Made by a program: the position numbers and the translations under genes. A stretch of DNA of 64,000 bases from Bacteroidales bacterium (lineage in GTDB: Bacteria > Bacteroidota > Bacteroidia > Bacteroidales > F082): contig JAFSJF010000131.1 of NCBI GenBank assembly GCA_017439405.1, positions 1-64,000 of the forward strand, given 5' to 3'. The notes below the pieces were generated by a model. The model saw only the letters and a list, made by a program, of their open reading frames with translations. It was not told the origin of the DNA and ran no database searches. Within the stretch, counting starts at the first letter, position 1, and every line of letters starts with the position of its first letter. Of the stretch, positions 52,357 through 60,395 are shown one piece after another.

Positions 52357-53283
52357 ATGAACGAACAATTCAGCCCAACAGGATTCAAGGTGTTGCCGAC
52401 AATTGTAAAGAACATATTGATAATCAATGTTTTGATGTATTTGGCCACAATCACTTTGACCCGTTTCAACATCGACCTGACCGACGTCCTTGGCTTGCAC
52501 TTCTTCAGAGCTTCCGACTTCAGGATTTACCAGATTATCACCTACATGTTCATGCACGCCAATTTCGGGCATTTGTTTTTCAACATGTTCGCCCTATGGA
52601 TGTTCGGCAACACGCTCGAAAACCTTTGGGGATCGAAGCGTTTCTTGCTGTTCTACATGGTCTGCGGCATCGGGGCAGGCTTGTGCCAGGAATTGGTTCA
52701 ATACATCCAATACACGACCTCGTTGGCGCAATACTCAACGGTGAATCTTGGCGGCCAAATCGTCACCATGGACACCTATTTGAACATGATGAACACCGTG
52801 GGCGCATCTGGCGCTGTCTATGGCCTGCTTTTGGCTTTCGGCATGATGTTCCCTAACTCGATGATTTACTTCTACTTCCTGATTCCCATCAAGGCGAAGT
52901 GGTTCGTCATCGGATATGCGGTCATTGAGCTGATTACTGGGCTGACGGGTTTCGACAACGTGGCGCATTTCGCCCACCTTGGCGGCATGTTGTTCGGATT
53001 GCTGCTGATTTTGTATTGGAGGAAAAACCCAGCGGGTCAGGACAAGAATTTCAGGAAACTGAAGGATATAATCCAATCATGGAAGGATCGGTCACGCACG
53101 AAATACACGCCCTTCGAGGAGATTCGCGACGAGCAACGCGTATCTCGCGATGATGGCGAATACAACCGCCAAAAGGCTGAAAGAGAGCGCAATGTGGATG
53201 CCATCTTGGACAAGATTTCCAAAAGTGGCTACGCCAGCCTGACCGATGAGGAAAAGGAGTTTTTGTTCAAAAACAGCAAGTGA
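52357..53283 (+). CDS. Rhomboid family intramembrane serine protease
   Basis: The 308-residue protein has six or more helices. The active site is complete: HANFGHLFFNMFALWMFG supports the oxyanion region, GASGAVYGLLLAFG contains the nucleophile Ser in GxSG, and AHFAHLGGMLFGLLL contains the catalytic His. A cytoplasmic C-terminal tail (residues 230-308) is highly charged. It cleaves membrane proteins within the bilayer; the substrate is unknown. It follows mutL after 118 nt and is followed at 1 nt by the EEP-family gene. Confidence 0.93.
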   Translation: MNEQFSPTGFKVLPTIVKNILIINVLMYLATITLTRFNIDLTDVLGLHFFRASDFRIYQIITYMFMHANFGHLFFNMFALWMFGNTLENLWGSKRFLLFYMVCGIGAGLCQELVQYIQYTTSLAQYSTVNLGGQIVTMDTYLNMMNTVGASGAVYGLLLAFGMMFPNSMIYFYFLIPIKAKWFVIGYAVIELITGLTGFDNVAHFAHLGGMLFGLLLILYWRKNPAGQDKNFRKLKDIIQSWKDRSRTKYTPFEEIRDEQRVSRDDGEYNRQKAERERNVDAILDKISKSGYASLTDEEKEFLFKNSK

Positions 53284-53284
53284 G

Positions 53285-54391
53285 ATGGTTAGGAGAGAGC
53301 GCGGATTTTTCGGGAAGCTGTTGGTGTTCATCTTGGCATTGTTGGCTTTCATCGGGCTGATAGCCATGACGTTAAGCGTCGTGAATCCTTATCTCGACCC
53401 GAAGAAGTTCAGCTGGGCTTCGTTTTTCGGCTTGGCCTTTTGGGAGATTTTTGCTTTTAATTTATTGATTTTCTTTTTGTTGTTATTTCTTTGGTCGCGC
53501 AAGGTTTGGATTGCGGTCCTGGCTTTGGTGGTGGCCATTCCAGGCATTCGTAAATCGCTTTCCTTTGGCAAGCCCGTGAATGAAAGCGGCTATATTCGCG
53601 TGATGAGCTACAATGTACACAATTTCATCCATTTAAATAATGAGATGGAAAAAAAAGACTTTGCCTACGAAATCATGGACAAGGTGCGAGAACAGAATCC
53701 CGATGTGCTTTGTTGTCAGGAGTTTAACGGTTTTAGTTCCAAGATGTCACGAGCACAATGTATCGAGGAATTCGCACAAGGTGCCGGATTCCAGCATGTC
53801 TATTACAACAAAAAAAGGAATTACGGGGGCAATGTCATCTTTTCGAAATACCCATTGGCCAAGGCCACGGAAGAGAGTCGTTTGGAGAAGGAAGTCACTT
53901 CGGGTGTCATGGTCTCTGTCGATGCTGGCGACAAGGGTAGGTTTTATGTAGCCAATCTTCACTTGGTTTCATTTCAGATTACGGAGGGCGAGATTAACGT
54001 GCTGACCAATTCCAACGAGTTGCGCAACCAGTTCGACACGGTAGGCATGACGGTGGCGCGAAAGCTGAAATACGCCTTTGAACGTCGCAGCGAGGAGCTT
54101 TCCGGGGTGCTGGAATCCGTGGCCCAGTTGGACTGCCCGGTGATTATGTGTGGCGACTTCAACGACACGCCGCTTTCCTACACTTACAGGCAGATGCAAA
54201 AGGCGGGTTTCATGGATTCGTTTACGAAGGTGGGGCGCGGCATCAAGCCGACATACGCCGGGAAACTGCCTTTGATGCGCATTGATTACATTTGGGGGAA
54301 TAGCCAAATTAAGCCGCTGGATTTCAGGCGAATACATTATAAGGCCTCAGACCATTATCCCATCGTTTTGGATTTTTCAATTCAACAATGA
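53285..54391 (+). CDS. Endonuclease/exonuclease/phosphatase (EEP) family membrane protein
   Basis: The 368-residue protein has two or three N-terminal helices (LLVFILALLAFIGLIAMTLS; AFNLLIFFLLLFLWS) and a large extracytoplasmic EEP domain: VMSYNVHNF, DVLCCQEFNGF with the metal-binding Glu, GGNVIFSKYPL, MCGDFNDTPLS and IDYIWGN, ending SDHYPIVLDF. These are the metallohydrolase residues of the DNase I/exonuclease III fold; the substrate could be nucleic acid or a phosphodiester lipid. The frame starting at 53246 overlaps rhomboid, so the ATG at 53285 is used. Confidence 0.88.
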   Translation: MVRRERGFFGKLLVFILALLAFIGLIAMTLSVVNPYLDPKKFSWASFFGLAFWEIFAFNLLIFFLLLFLWSRKVWIAVLALVVAIPGIRKSLSFGKPVNESGYIRVMSYNVHNFIHLNNEMEKKDFAYEIMDKVREQNPDVLCCQEFNGFSSKMSRAQCIEEFAQGAGFQHVYYNKKRNYGGNVIFSKYPLAKATEESRLEKEVTSGVMVSVDAGDKGRFYVANLHLVSFQITEGEINVLTNSNELRNQFDTVGMTVARKLKYAFERRSEELSGVLESVAQLDCPVIMCGDFNDTPLSYTYRQMQKAGFMDSFTKVGRGIKPTYAGKLPLMRIDYIWGNSQIKPLDFRRIHYKASDHYPIVLDFSIQQ

Positions 54392-54455
54392 CATTATTTG
54401 GCAGCCTATGTGACAGTCCTGCAACTGAATAACTTAACAACTTAACAACTATAAA

Positions 54456-55838
54456 ATGACACTGATTAAATCCATCTCCGGCATTCGCGGCACCATCGGG
54501 GGCCAGCCGGGCGACAACTTGACTCCTATCGACATGGTGAAATTCACCGCCGCTTTCGTGAAATATGTGCAACACCGTGGTGTCAAACGGCCCAAAATCG
54601 TGGTGGGTCGCGACGCGCGTCTCTCAGGATTCCTTGTGAATCAGGTGGTTTGCGGTACTTTGCAAGCCATGGGTGCCGACGTGCTCGACATCGGCCTGAG
54701 CACCACGCCCACCACCGAAATCGCCGTCACAGGTCTGAAAGCCGACGCTGGCATCATCCTTACGGCGAGCCACAATCCTGCGCAATGGAACGCCTTGAAA
54801 CTCCTCAACGAGAAGGGCGAGTTCATCTCCGCTGCCGAAGGCGCATGGTTGCTTGATGTGGCCTCCAAGGACGATTTCGAGTTTGTTCCGATTGAGCAAA
54901 TCGGTAATTATCAACAAGTTGAAGGCTGGATGGACAAGCACGTTGAGATGGTCTGCCAACTGCCGTTGGTGAACAAGGAGGTCATTGCCAAGGCCAACTT
55001 CAAGGTGGCCGTGGACGCGGTCAATTCCACTGGCGGCATCGCTATCCCGAAGATGTTGCGCGCCCTCGGGGTGAATGAGGTGCTTGAGCTTAATTGCGAG
55101 CCGACGGGCAAGTTTGCCCATACGCCTGAGCCGCTGGCCCAAAACTTGACCGACATCTGCCGCTACGTCAAGGAGCAAGGTTGCGACTTCGGCGTGGTCG
55201 TCGATCCTGACGTTGACCGCTTGGTCTTCGTCAAGGAGGACGGTGAATTGTTTGGAGAGGAATACACATTGGTCTCGGTGGCCGACTTCATCCTGAAGCA
55301 CACACCTGGTCCGACGGTCAGTAACCTGTCTTCGACCCGCGCTTTAAGAGACGTGACGCAAAAGCATGGCCAACAATACTTTGCCGCTGCCGTTGGCGAG
55401 GTCAACGTAGTGGAGAAGATGAAGGAAGTCGGTGCAGTCATCGGTGGCGAGGGTAACGGTGGTGTCATCTATCCTGAGTTGCACTACGGTCGCGACGCGC
55501 TCGTAGGCACGGCCTTGTTCCTCACGCAATTGGCCGAAAAGAAGGTGAAATGCTCCGAGCTGAAGAAGGAATACCCGGCATATTTCATGTCGAAGAACAA
55601 GATTCAACTGACACCCACTACCGACGTGGACGGCATTTTGGCCAAGTTTGCCGAGAAGTTTAAGAATGAGCAGGTTACAACTATCGACGGTGTGAAGATC
55701 GACTTCGCTGAGGGTTGGGTGCATCTGCGCAAGTCGAACACCGAGCCCATCATCCGCATCTACAGCGAGGGCAAGACCGAAGCCGATGCCGAGCGTTTCG
55801 CCGAAATGATTCTGGACGAGGCGCGGAAGATGGTGTGA
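54456..55838 (+). CDS. glmM: Phosphoglucosamine mutase
   Basis: The 460-residue enzyme opens MTLIKSISGIRGTIGGQPGD and has the phosphoserine loop TASHNPAQWNALK, the metal-binding loop DPDVDRLVFVKEDGELFGEE, the sugar-binding GEGNGGVIYPELHYGRDAL and the phosphate-binding LRKSNTEPIIRIYSE. GlmM converts glucosamine 6-phosphate to glucosamine 1-phosphate for UDP-GlcNAc. Phosphomannomutase activity cannot be excluded from sequence. Confidence 0.9.
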   Translation: MTLIKSISGIRGTIGGQPGDNLTPIDMVKFTAAFVKYVQHRGVKRPKIVVGRDARLSGFLVNQVVCGTLQAMGADVLDIGLSTTPTTEIAVTGLKADAGIILTASHNPAQWNALKLLNEKGEFISAAEGAWLLDVASKDDFEFVPIEQIGNYQQVEGWMDKHVEMVCQLPLVNKEVIAKANFKVAVDAVNSTGGIAIPKMLRALGVNEVLELNCEPTGKFAHTPEPLAQNLTDICRYVKEQGCDFGVVVDPDVDRLVFVKEDGELFGEEYTLVSVADFILKHTPGPTVSNLSSTRALRDVTQKHGQQYFAAAVGEVNVVEKMKEVGAVIGGEGNGGVIYPELHYGRDALVGTALFLTQLAEKKVKCSELKKEYPAYFMSKNKIQLTPTTDVDGILAKFAEKFKNEQVTTIDGVKIDFAEGWVHLRKSNTEPIIRIYSEGKTEADAERFAEMILDEARKMV

Positions 55839-55975
55839 GTTAAACGGAAACACGCACAAATCTCAATATGTCGCGAACGGTCGCTTCCTTGATAGGAGGC
55901 GGCTGTTTTTTTGTGAATCGGGCGACCTGCATGACAAAAAAACAAAAAACTGTCTCCTTGTATCAAAAAATCCTT

Positions 55976-55983
55976 TATCTTTG
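55976..55983 (+). promoter_or_regulatory. -7 element TATCTTTG of upp
   Basis: The box matches TAnnTTTG, 22 nt before the ATG at 56006, and rules out the in-frame ATG at 55868. Confidence 0.55.
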
Positions 55984-56005
55984 TGCCAACTTAACACTTG
56001 ATCTT

Positions 56006-56662
56006 ATGATACAAATCCACGAATTAGGCGCATCCGACAGCATCTTCAACCAGTTTATGGCCGAACTGCGCGACACCGCCATCCAGCAAGACCGCCTGCG
56101 CTTCCGCCATAACCTCGAACGCATTGGCGGAATCATGGCCTACGAAATCAGCAAGACCATGGACTATGAGACCCATGAGGTGGTCACCCCCTTAGGCATC
56201 AAGGAGACAAGGCTGCTGAAGGAACAGCCTGTCATCGCCACCATACTGCGGGCCGGCGTGCCTTTCCACAACGGAATGCTCGACATGTTCGACCATGCCG
56301 ACAGCGCGTTCATCGCGGCCTACCGCAAATACGACAAGAACGAGGACTACGAAATCAGGGTAGAGTATTACTCCTCGCCCGAGCTCGACGGCAAAGTGCT
56401 CATCCTCTGCGACCCGATGTTGGCCACGGGCGAGTCCATCGTGAAGACCTTGGACGGCCTGCTCAACGAGATGGAGCCTAAGCACATCCACATCGCGGCC
56501 GCCGTGGCCAGCGCCGATGGCTTGGAGCACGTGAAGCGCAAGCTGTCGCGCAAGCCCGTCACCATCTGGGTGGGCAGCATCGACGAGGAACTGACCGCCA
56601 AGGCCTACATCGTTCCGGGCATTGGCGACGTGGGCGACTTGGCTTATGGAGAAAAGAGATAA
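56006..56662 (+). CDS. upp: Uracil phosphoribosyltransferase
   Basis: The 218-residue enzyme salvages uracil to UMP with PRPP. Key segments are TPLGIKETRLLKEQPVIATI, LRAGVPFHNGMLDMFDHAD, and the PRPP loop VLILCDPMLATGESIVKTL; the C-terminal IVPGIGDVGDLAYG is the uracil-binding hood. Codons before 56006 extend to 55868 but contain the promoter. The NSS transporter gene follows 93 nt downstream. Confidence 0.94.
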   Translation: MIQIHELGASDSIFNQFMAELRDTAIQQDRLRFRHNLERIGGIMAYEISKTMDYETHEVVTPLGIKETRLLKEQPVIATILRAGVPFHNGMLDMFDHADSAFIAAYRKYDKNEDYEIRVEYYSSPELDGKVLILCDPMLATGESIVKTLDGLLNEMEPKHIHIAAAVASADGLEHVKRKLSRKPVTIWVGSIDEELTAKAYIVPGIGDVGDLAYGEKR

Positions 56663-56755
56663 CAAATTTTGTACGGCGCTTCAACAGGTACAGCCAGAGG
56701 CATTGACGGAAGGACTACTGAACTTGTTGGAAGGTCCGGCATAAAAGCGAAAAAC

Positions 56756-58108
56756 ATGACAGAAATCAAGAAAAAACGCGATGGCTTCGGCTCGAAGATC
56801 GGCATTATCGCCGCAGCTGCAGGCTCGGCCATCGGATTAGGCAACATCTACCGCTTCCCTTGCGAATTGGGCAACAACGGCGGTGCAGCATTCTTGTTGG
56901 TCTATTTGGTCGTTGTCATCTTCCTCGGCGTCCCCGTGATGTTGTCGGAGTTGGCCATTGGACGACGCTCACAGAGCAACGCAGTGGGGGCGTTCAAAAA
57001 ACTGGCTCCGAAATCGGCTTGGCCTTTGGTCGGATACTTGGGTGTTTTGTGCGGCTTCATTATTTTCGCGTTCTATTCCACCGTCTCGGGCTGGACGTTG
57101 GAGTACATCGTCAAGGCTGTGACCAACTCATTCAGAGGCAAGGATTTGGCCACCATTGAACAGGACTTCGCCGATTTCCACAACATGGGTTGGCGCAACG
57201 TGATGTGGCAAGCCGTTTTCATCTTCTTGACTGGTTTCGTGGTTTTCAAAGGCGTGCAAGACGGTATCGAAAAATACGCCAAAATCCTCATGCCCCTGCT
57301 TTTTGTTATCCTCGTTGTGCTTGGCATCCGTTCAGTGACTTTGCCTGGAGCAGGCGAGGGGCTTTCGTTCCTCTTCAAGCCTGATTTCTCGAAGATTACG
57401 GGCAAGGTGCTCATCAACGCCCTCGGGCAGGGCTTCTTCTCGCTGAGCCTTGGCATGGGCGTGCTCATCACTTACGGCTCCTATATCAAAAAGAGCGACA
57501 ACCTCACTTCGACGGCGTTTTCTGTCGTGATTGCCGACACCCTGATTGCTCTTTTGGCGGGCATCGTCATCTTTCCCGCCGCATTCTCGTTCGGGATCAA
57601 CCCAAAGGCGGGAATGGGTTTGGTATTCAATACGATACCTATGATTTTCAACCAAATGGCAGGTGGCTATTTCTTCTGCATCATCTTCTTCGTGCTGTTG
57701 GCCATAGCCGCGCTGACCTCTACGATTTCGCTCCTTGAGGTCGTGGTGGCCTACGTTTCGGAACAGCTTCACATCAAGCGGCAGTGGGCCACCATCGTGG
57801 CCTGCGCCATCAGTTTGTTGGTGGGTGCTTTCGCCTCGCTGAGCCTGATGGAAAACACGCCGTTCACCATATGCGGCAAGACCATGTTCGACGCGATGGA
57901 CTTCATCTCGTCCAATGTCATGCTGCCTCTCGGCGGGATGCTGATCGTCATCTTCGTCGGCTGGAAGATGGGCAAAAGCCAATTCTTTGCCGAAGTGGCC
58001 AACGAAGGTGCGCTGAAAGCGCCAATGAAGGCAATAATTTACTTCATTATCAGGTATTTGGCTCCATTGGCAATTGCAGTGGTGTTCGTCACAGGACTCA
58101 TTAAATGA
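56756..58108 (+). CDS. Neurotransmitter:sodium symporter (NSS) family transporter
   Basis: The 450-residue inner-membrane protein has the LeuT-like signatures: DGFGSKIGIIAAAAGSAIGL, NIYRFPCELGNNGGAAFLLV, and GWTLEYIVKA, then GQGFFSLSLGMGVLITYGSY in TM6, and TSTISLLEVVVAYVSEQ in TM8. It couples sodium to uptake of amino acids or related compounds; the solute is unknown. The ATG at 56756 is preferred over 56669, which would add a non-membrane, arginine-rich extension. Confidence 0.92.
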   Translation: MTEIKKKRDGFGSKIGIIAAAAGSAIGLGNIYRFPCELGNNGGAAFLLVYLVVVIFLGVPVMLSELAIGRRSQSNAVGAFKKLAPKSAWPLVGYLGVLCGFIIFAFYSTVSGWTLEYIVKAVTNSFRGKDLATIEQDFADFHNMGWRNVMWQAVFIFLTGFVVFKGVQDGIEKYAKILMPLLFVILVVLGIRSVTLPGAGEGLSFLFKPDFSKITGKVLINALGQGFFSLSLGMGVLITYGSYIKKSDNLTSTAFSVVIADTLIALLAGIVIFPAAFSFGINPKAGMGLVFNTIPMIFNQMAGGYFFCIIFFVLLAIAALTSTISLLEVVVAYVSEQLHIKRQWATIVACAISLLVGAFASLSLMENTPFTICGKTMFDAMDFISSNVMLPLGGMLIVIFVGWKMGKSQFFAEVANEGALKAPMKAIIYFIIRYLAPLAIAVVFVTGLIK

Positions 58109-58114
58109 GAAACG

Positions 58115-59026
58115 ATGGATGGGTTGCGCAAGTGGTTTACTTTCAGTAAGGTAGAGCGTATTGCTGTCATCACGATAGGGGTCTGTATCCTCGCCTTGGT
58201 GTTGGCTTGCCTCTTGTGGAGGCCGAGGGTCTCTTTGGACGAGGCCTCGCTCCACAACCTTGACTCGCTCTTGGCTTTGCGTCGGGCGGCGGTGGAAGAA
58301 ATGGAGCAACAAAAGGCCTCGCAATCGCAGGAAATGGCCGAGTTGCAGCCCTTCCCCTTCAACCCAAATACGATGACTGAGGAGGAAGGACGCCGTATTG
58401 GACTTACTGACAAGCAGATACGCAATATCATTAACTACCGTGACAAGGGTGGGAAGTTCTATTCGAAGAACGACGTGGCCAAGCTCTACACCATCAGTGA
58501 AGAGGATTTCGCACAGTTGGAGTCTTATATCGTCCTGCCCGAAGTGGCACGCAAGGAATACGCCAAACCCAAGACAGAAACCAAGGAGAACCAAAATGTT
58601 GTGGAAGAAAAGAAGGTGCAGAAAACGATTCCCGTAGTGGATTTGAACACTGCCGATTCGGCGCTGCTGACCGAGTTGCCGCAGATTGGACCATACACGG
58701 CGGCTCGAATCGTGGCCTATCGGGAGAAATTGGGCGGCTATCTCAACAAAGAGCAGCTTTTGGAGGTGAAGGGCATGGATGAGGCACGCTATAACGTCGC
58801 TGCACCTTATATTAAAATAGGTGACGCCGACGTTGCAAGAATCGACGTGAACCGCGCGGACTTCAAGACCTTGGTGAACCATCCATACCTCAACTACAAC
58901 CAAGTGAAGCGCATTTTCAACCAACGCGAGAAACGCGGCATGATCAAGGACTGGAACCAGCTCAAGGCCTTGCTGGAGGAAGTGGAACCTGTCAATCCTT
59001 TGATGGAGCGGTATGTGAAATTCTGA
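58115..59026 (+). CDS. Membrane-anchored helix-hairpin-helix protein (ComEA-like)
   Basis: The 303-residue protein has one N-terminal helix (AVITIGVCILALVLACLLW) and three HhH-type units in the periplasmic part: IGLTDKQIRNIINYRDKGGK, LNTADSALLTELPQIGPYTA and VNRADFKTLVNHPYLNYNQV. The second is a clear DNA-binding HhH of the ComEA type. Possible roles are DNA uptake or binding at the cell surface. It starts 6 nt after the transporter stop. Confidence 0.82.
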   Translation: MDGLRKWFTFSKVERIAVITIGVCILALVLACLLWRPRVSLDEASLHNLDSLLALRRAAVEEMEQQKASQSQEMAELQPFPFNPNTMTEEEGRRIGLTDKQIRNIINYRDKGGKFYSKNDVAKLYTISEEDFAQLESYIVLPEVARKEYAKPKTETKENQNVVEEKKVQKTIPVVDLNTADSALLTELPQIGPYTAARIVAYREKLGGYLNKEQLLEVKGMDEARYNVAAPYIKIGDADVARIDVNRADFKTLVNHPYLNYNQVKRIFNQREKRGMIKDWNQLKALLEEVEPVNPLMERYVKF

Positions 59027-59056
59027 GAAATGGATGCACGTTTTTTGGTTATTTGT

Positions 59057-59064
59057 TATTTTTG
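59057..59064 (+). promoter_or_regulatory. -7 element TATTTTTG of the exported 420-residue protein gene
   Basis: The box matches TAnnTTTG and lies 24 nt before the ATG at 59089. Confidence 0.5.
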
Positions 59065-59088
59065 CGCCCGATTTATAATTGATTTGCC

Positions 59089-60351
59089 ATGCGAAAACCC
59101 TGTCTCATCCTTCTTCTTTTGGTTATGGCCTTGCCAACAAAGGCCGCCTATCTCCTCATCCCGATGGACGAAACGCAAACCAACCACCTGAAAGCCTACG
59201 GCGTGGCCTATTGGGTGCTGCAGCGCGAGGTGGAAATCAGCTGGCTGCTGAACTATAGGGGAGGGAGCTACCTGATTCCCTACCATGAGATGTTTGAGCG
59301 CGAGTGCAAGATGCGCAACGTGTCATACAACGTCATCGCCGACGCGCAGGCGGATGCGGTCTTGGCCGAAATTGCCGACCCGGGCGTCAACATGGACGAG
59401 ATGAAACTGCAAAAGGTGCCGCGCGTGGCCGTGTATGCGCCCAAGAACAACCTGCCTTGGGACGATGCCGTCACCCTAGTCTTGACATACGCCGAGATAC
59501 CATACGATGTTGTCTATGACGATGAGGTGCTGCAAGGCGTTCTGCCTTCCTATGACTGGCTCCACCTGCATCATGAGGACTTCACGGGGCAGTACGGCAA
59601 GTTTTGGGCACGCTACCGCAGCTATCCTTGGTATCAGGAGGATGTGCGCCAACAGGAGGCCACCGCGCAAAAGTGGGGTTTCGGCAAGGTCTCGCAGTTG
59701 AAACTCGCAGTGGCCAAGAAAATCCGCGAGTTCGTGGCGGGCGGCGGCTACATGTTCGCCATGTGCTCGGCCCCCGACAGCTTCGATGTGGCCCTTGCCG
59801 CCGACGGCCTCGACATCTGCGACTACATGTTCGACGGCGACCCAATCCGCGGCGGCGACCCGCAACGCCTTGACTATGAGAATTGTTTCGCGTTCACCGA
59901 TTTCAAGGTCTCCACCAACCCACAGGAGTATGAAATCTCCAACATCGACGTCACGCAGGGACGGATGCAGCGTGTGAGGGAAGAGAACGACTATTTCCTG
60001 CTTTTCGACTTCTCCGCCAAATGGGACCCCGTGCCGACCATGCTCACGCAGTGCCACGAGCGCCTCGTCAAAGGCTTCATGGGTCAGACCACAGCCTTCA
60101 ACAAGGCCACGGTAAAGCCGTCGGTCATCGTTTTGGGCGACAACGGCGCACTCAACGAGGACCGCTACATCCACGGCAACTTCGGCAACGGCTTCTGGAC
60201 TTTCCTCGGCGGACACGACCCCGAGGACTACCAGCACATCGTCGGCGACCCGCCAACCGAACTCGACATGCACCCCAACTCGCCCGGCTATAGGCTCATC
60301 TTGAACAACATTTTGTTCCCTGCGGCAAAGAAAAAGGAGCAGAAAACATAA
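59089..60351 (+). CDS. Exported protein of the Bacteroidota 'asparagine synthetase B' family
   Basis: The 420-residue product has a signal peptide (MRKPCLILLLLVMALPTKAA). Characteristic segments are YLLIPMDETQTNHLKAYGVA, WLLNYRGGSYLIPYHEMFER and VAGGGYMFAMCSAPDSFDVA, the last like a nucleophile elbow of class I glutamine amidotransferase-like folds. Homologues are often labelled asparagine synthetase B by automatic annotation, but neither the N-terminal Cys2 amidotransferase nor the ATP-binding synthetase domain is present, so that name is misleading. The true function is unknown; it is exported and sits before a pair of secreted proteases. Confidence 0.75.
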   Translation: MRKPCLILLLLVMALPTKAAYLLIPMDETQTNHLKAYGVAYWVLQREVEISWLLNYRGGSYLIPYHEMFERECKMRNVSYNVIADAQADAVLAEIADPGVNMDEMKLQKVPRVAVYAPKNNLPWDDAVTLVLTYAEIPYDVVYDDEVLQGVLPSYDWLHLHHEDFTGQYGKFWARYRSYPWYQEDVRQQEATAQKWGFGKVSQLKLAVAKKIREFVAGGGYMFAMCSAPDSFDVALAADGLDICDYMFDGDPIRGGDPQRLDYENCFAFTDFKVSTNPQEYEISNIDVTQGRMQRVREENDYFLLFDFSAKWDPVPTMLTQCHERLVKGFMGQTTAFNKATVKPSVIVLGDNGALNEDRYIHGNFGNGFWTFLGGHDPEDYQHIVGDPPTELDMHPNSPGYRLILNNILFPAAKKKEQKT

Positions 60352-60358
60352 ATTTTCC

Positions 60359-60366
60359 TATTTTTG
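60359..60366 (+). promoter_or_regulatory. -7 element TATTTTTG of the first C10 protease gene
   Basis: The box matches TAnnTTTG and ends 29 nt before the ATG at 60396. The in-frame ATG-like start at 60366 would fall on the box itself. Confidence 0.55.
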
Positions 60367-60395
60367 TGGCCTTGAAACCCCATAATTCTCAGCCT

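Noticed and set aside
57332..58924. 530-codon minus-strand frame across the NSS transporter and HhH genes
   Set aside because: It spans the boundary of two real plus-strand genes; composition (Arg/His/Gln-rich) is that of a shadow frame.
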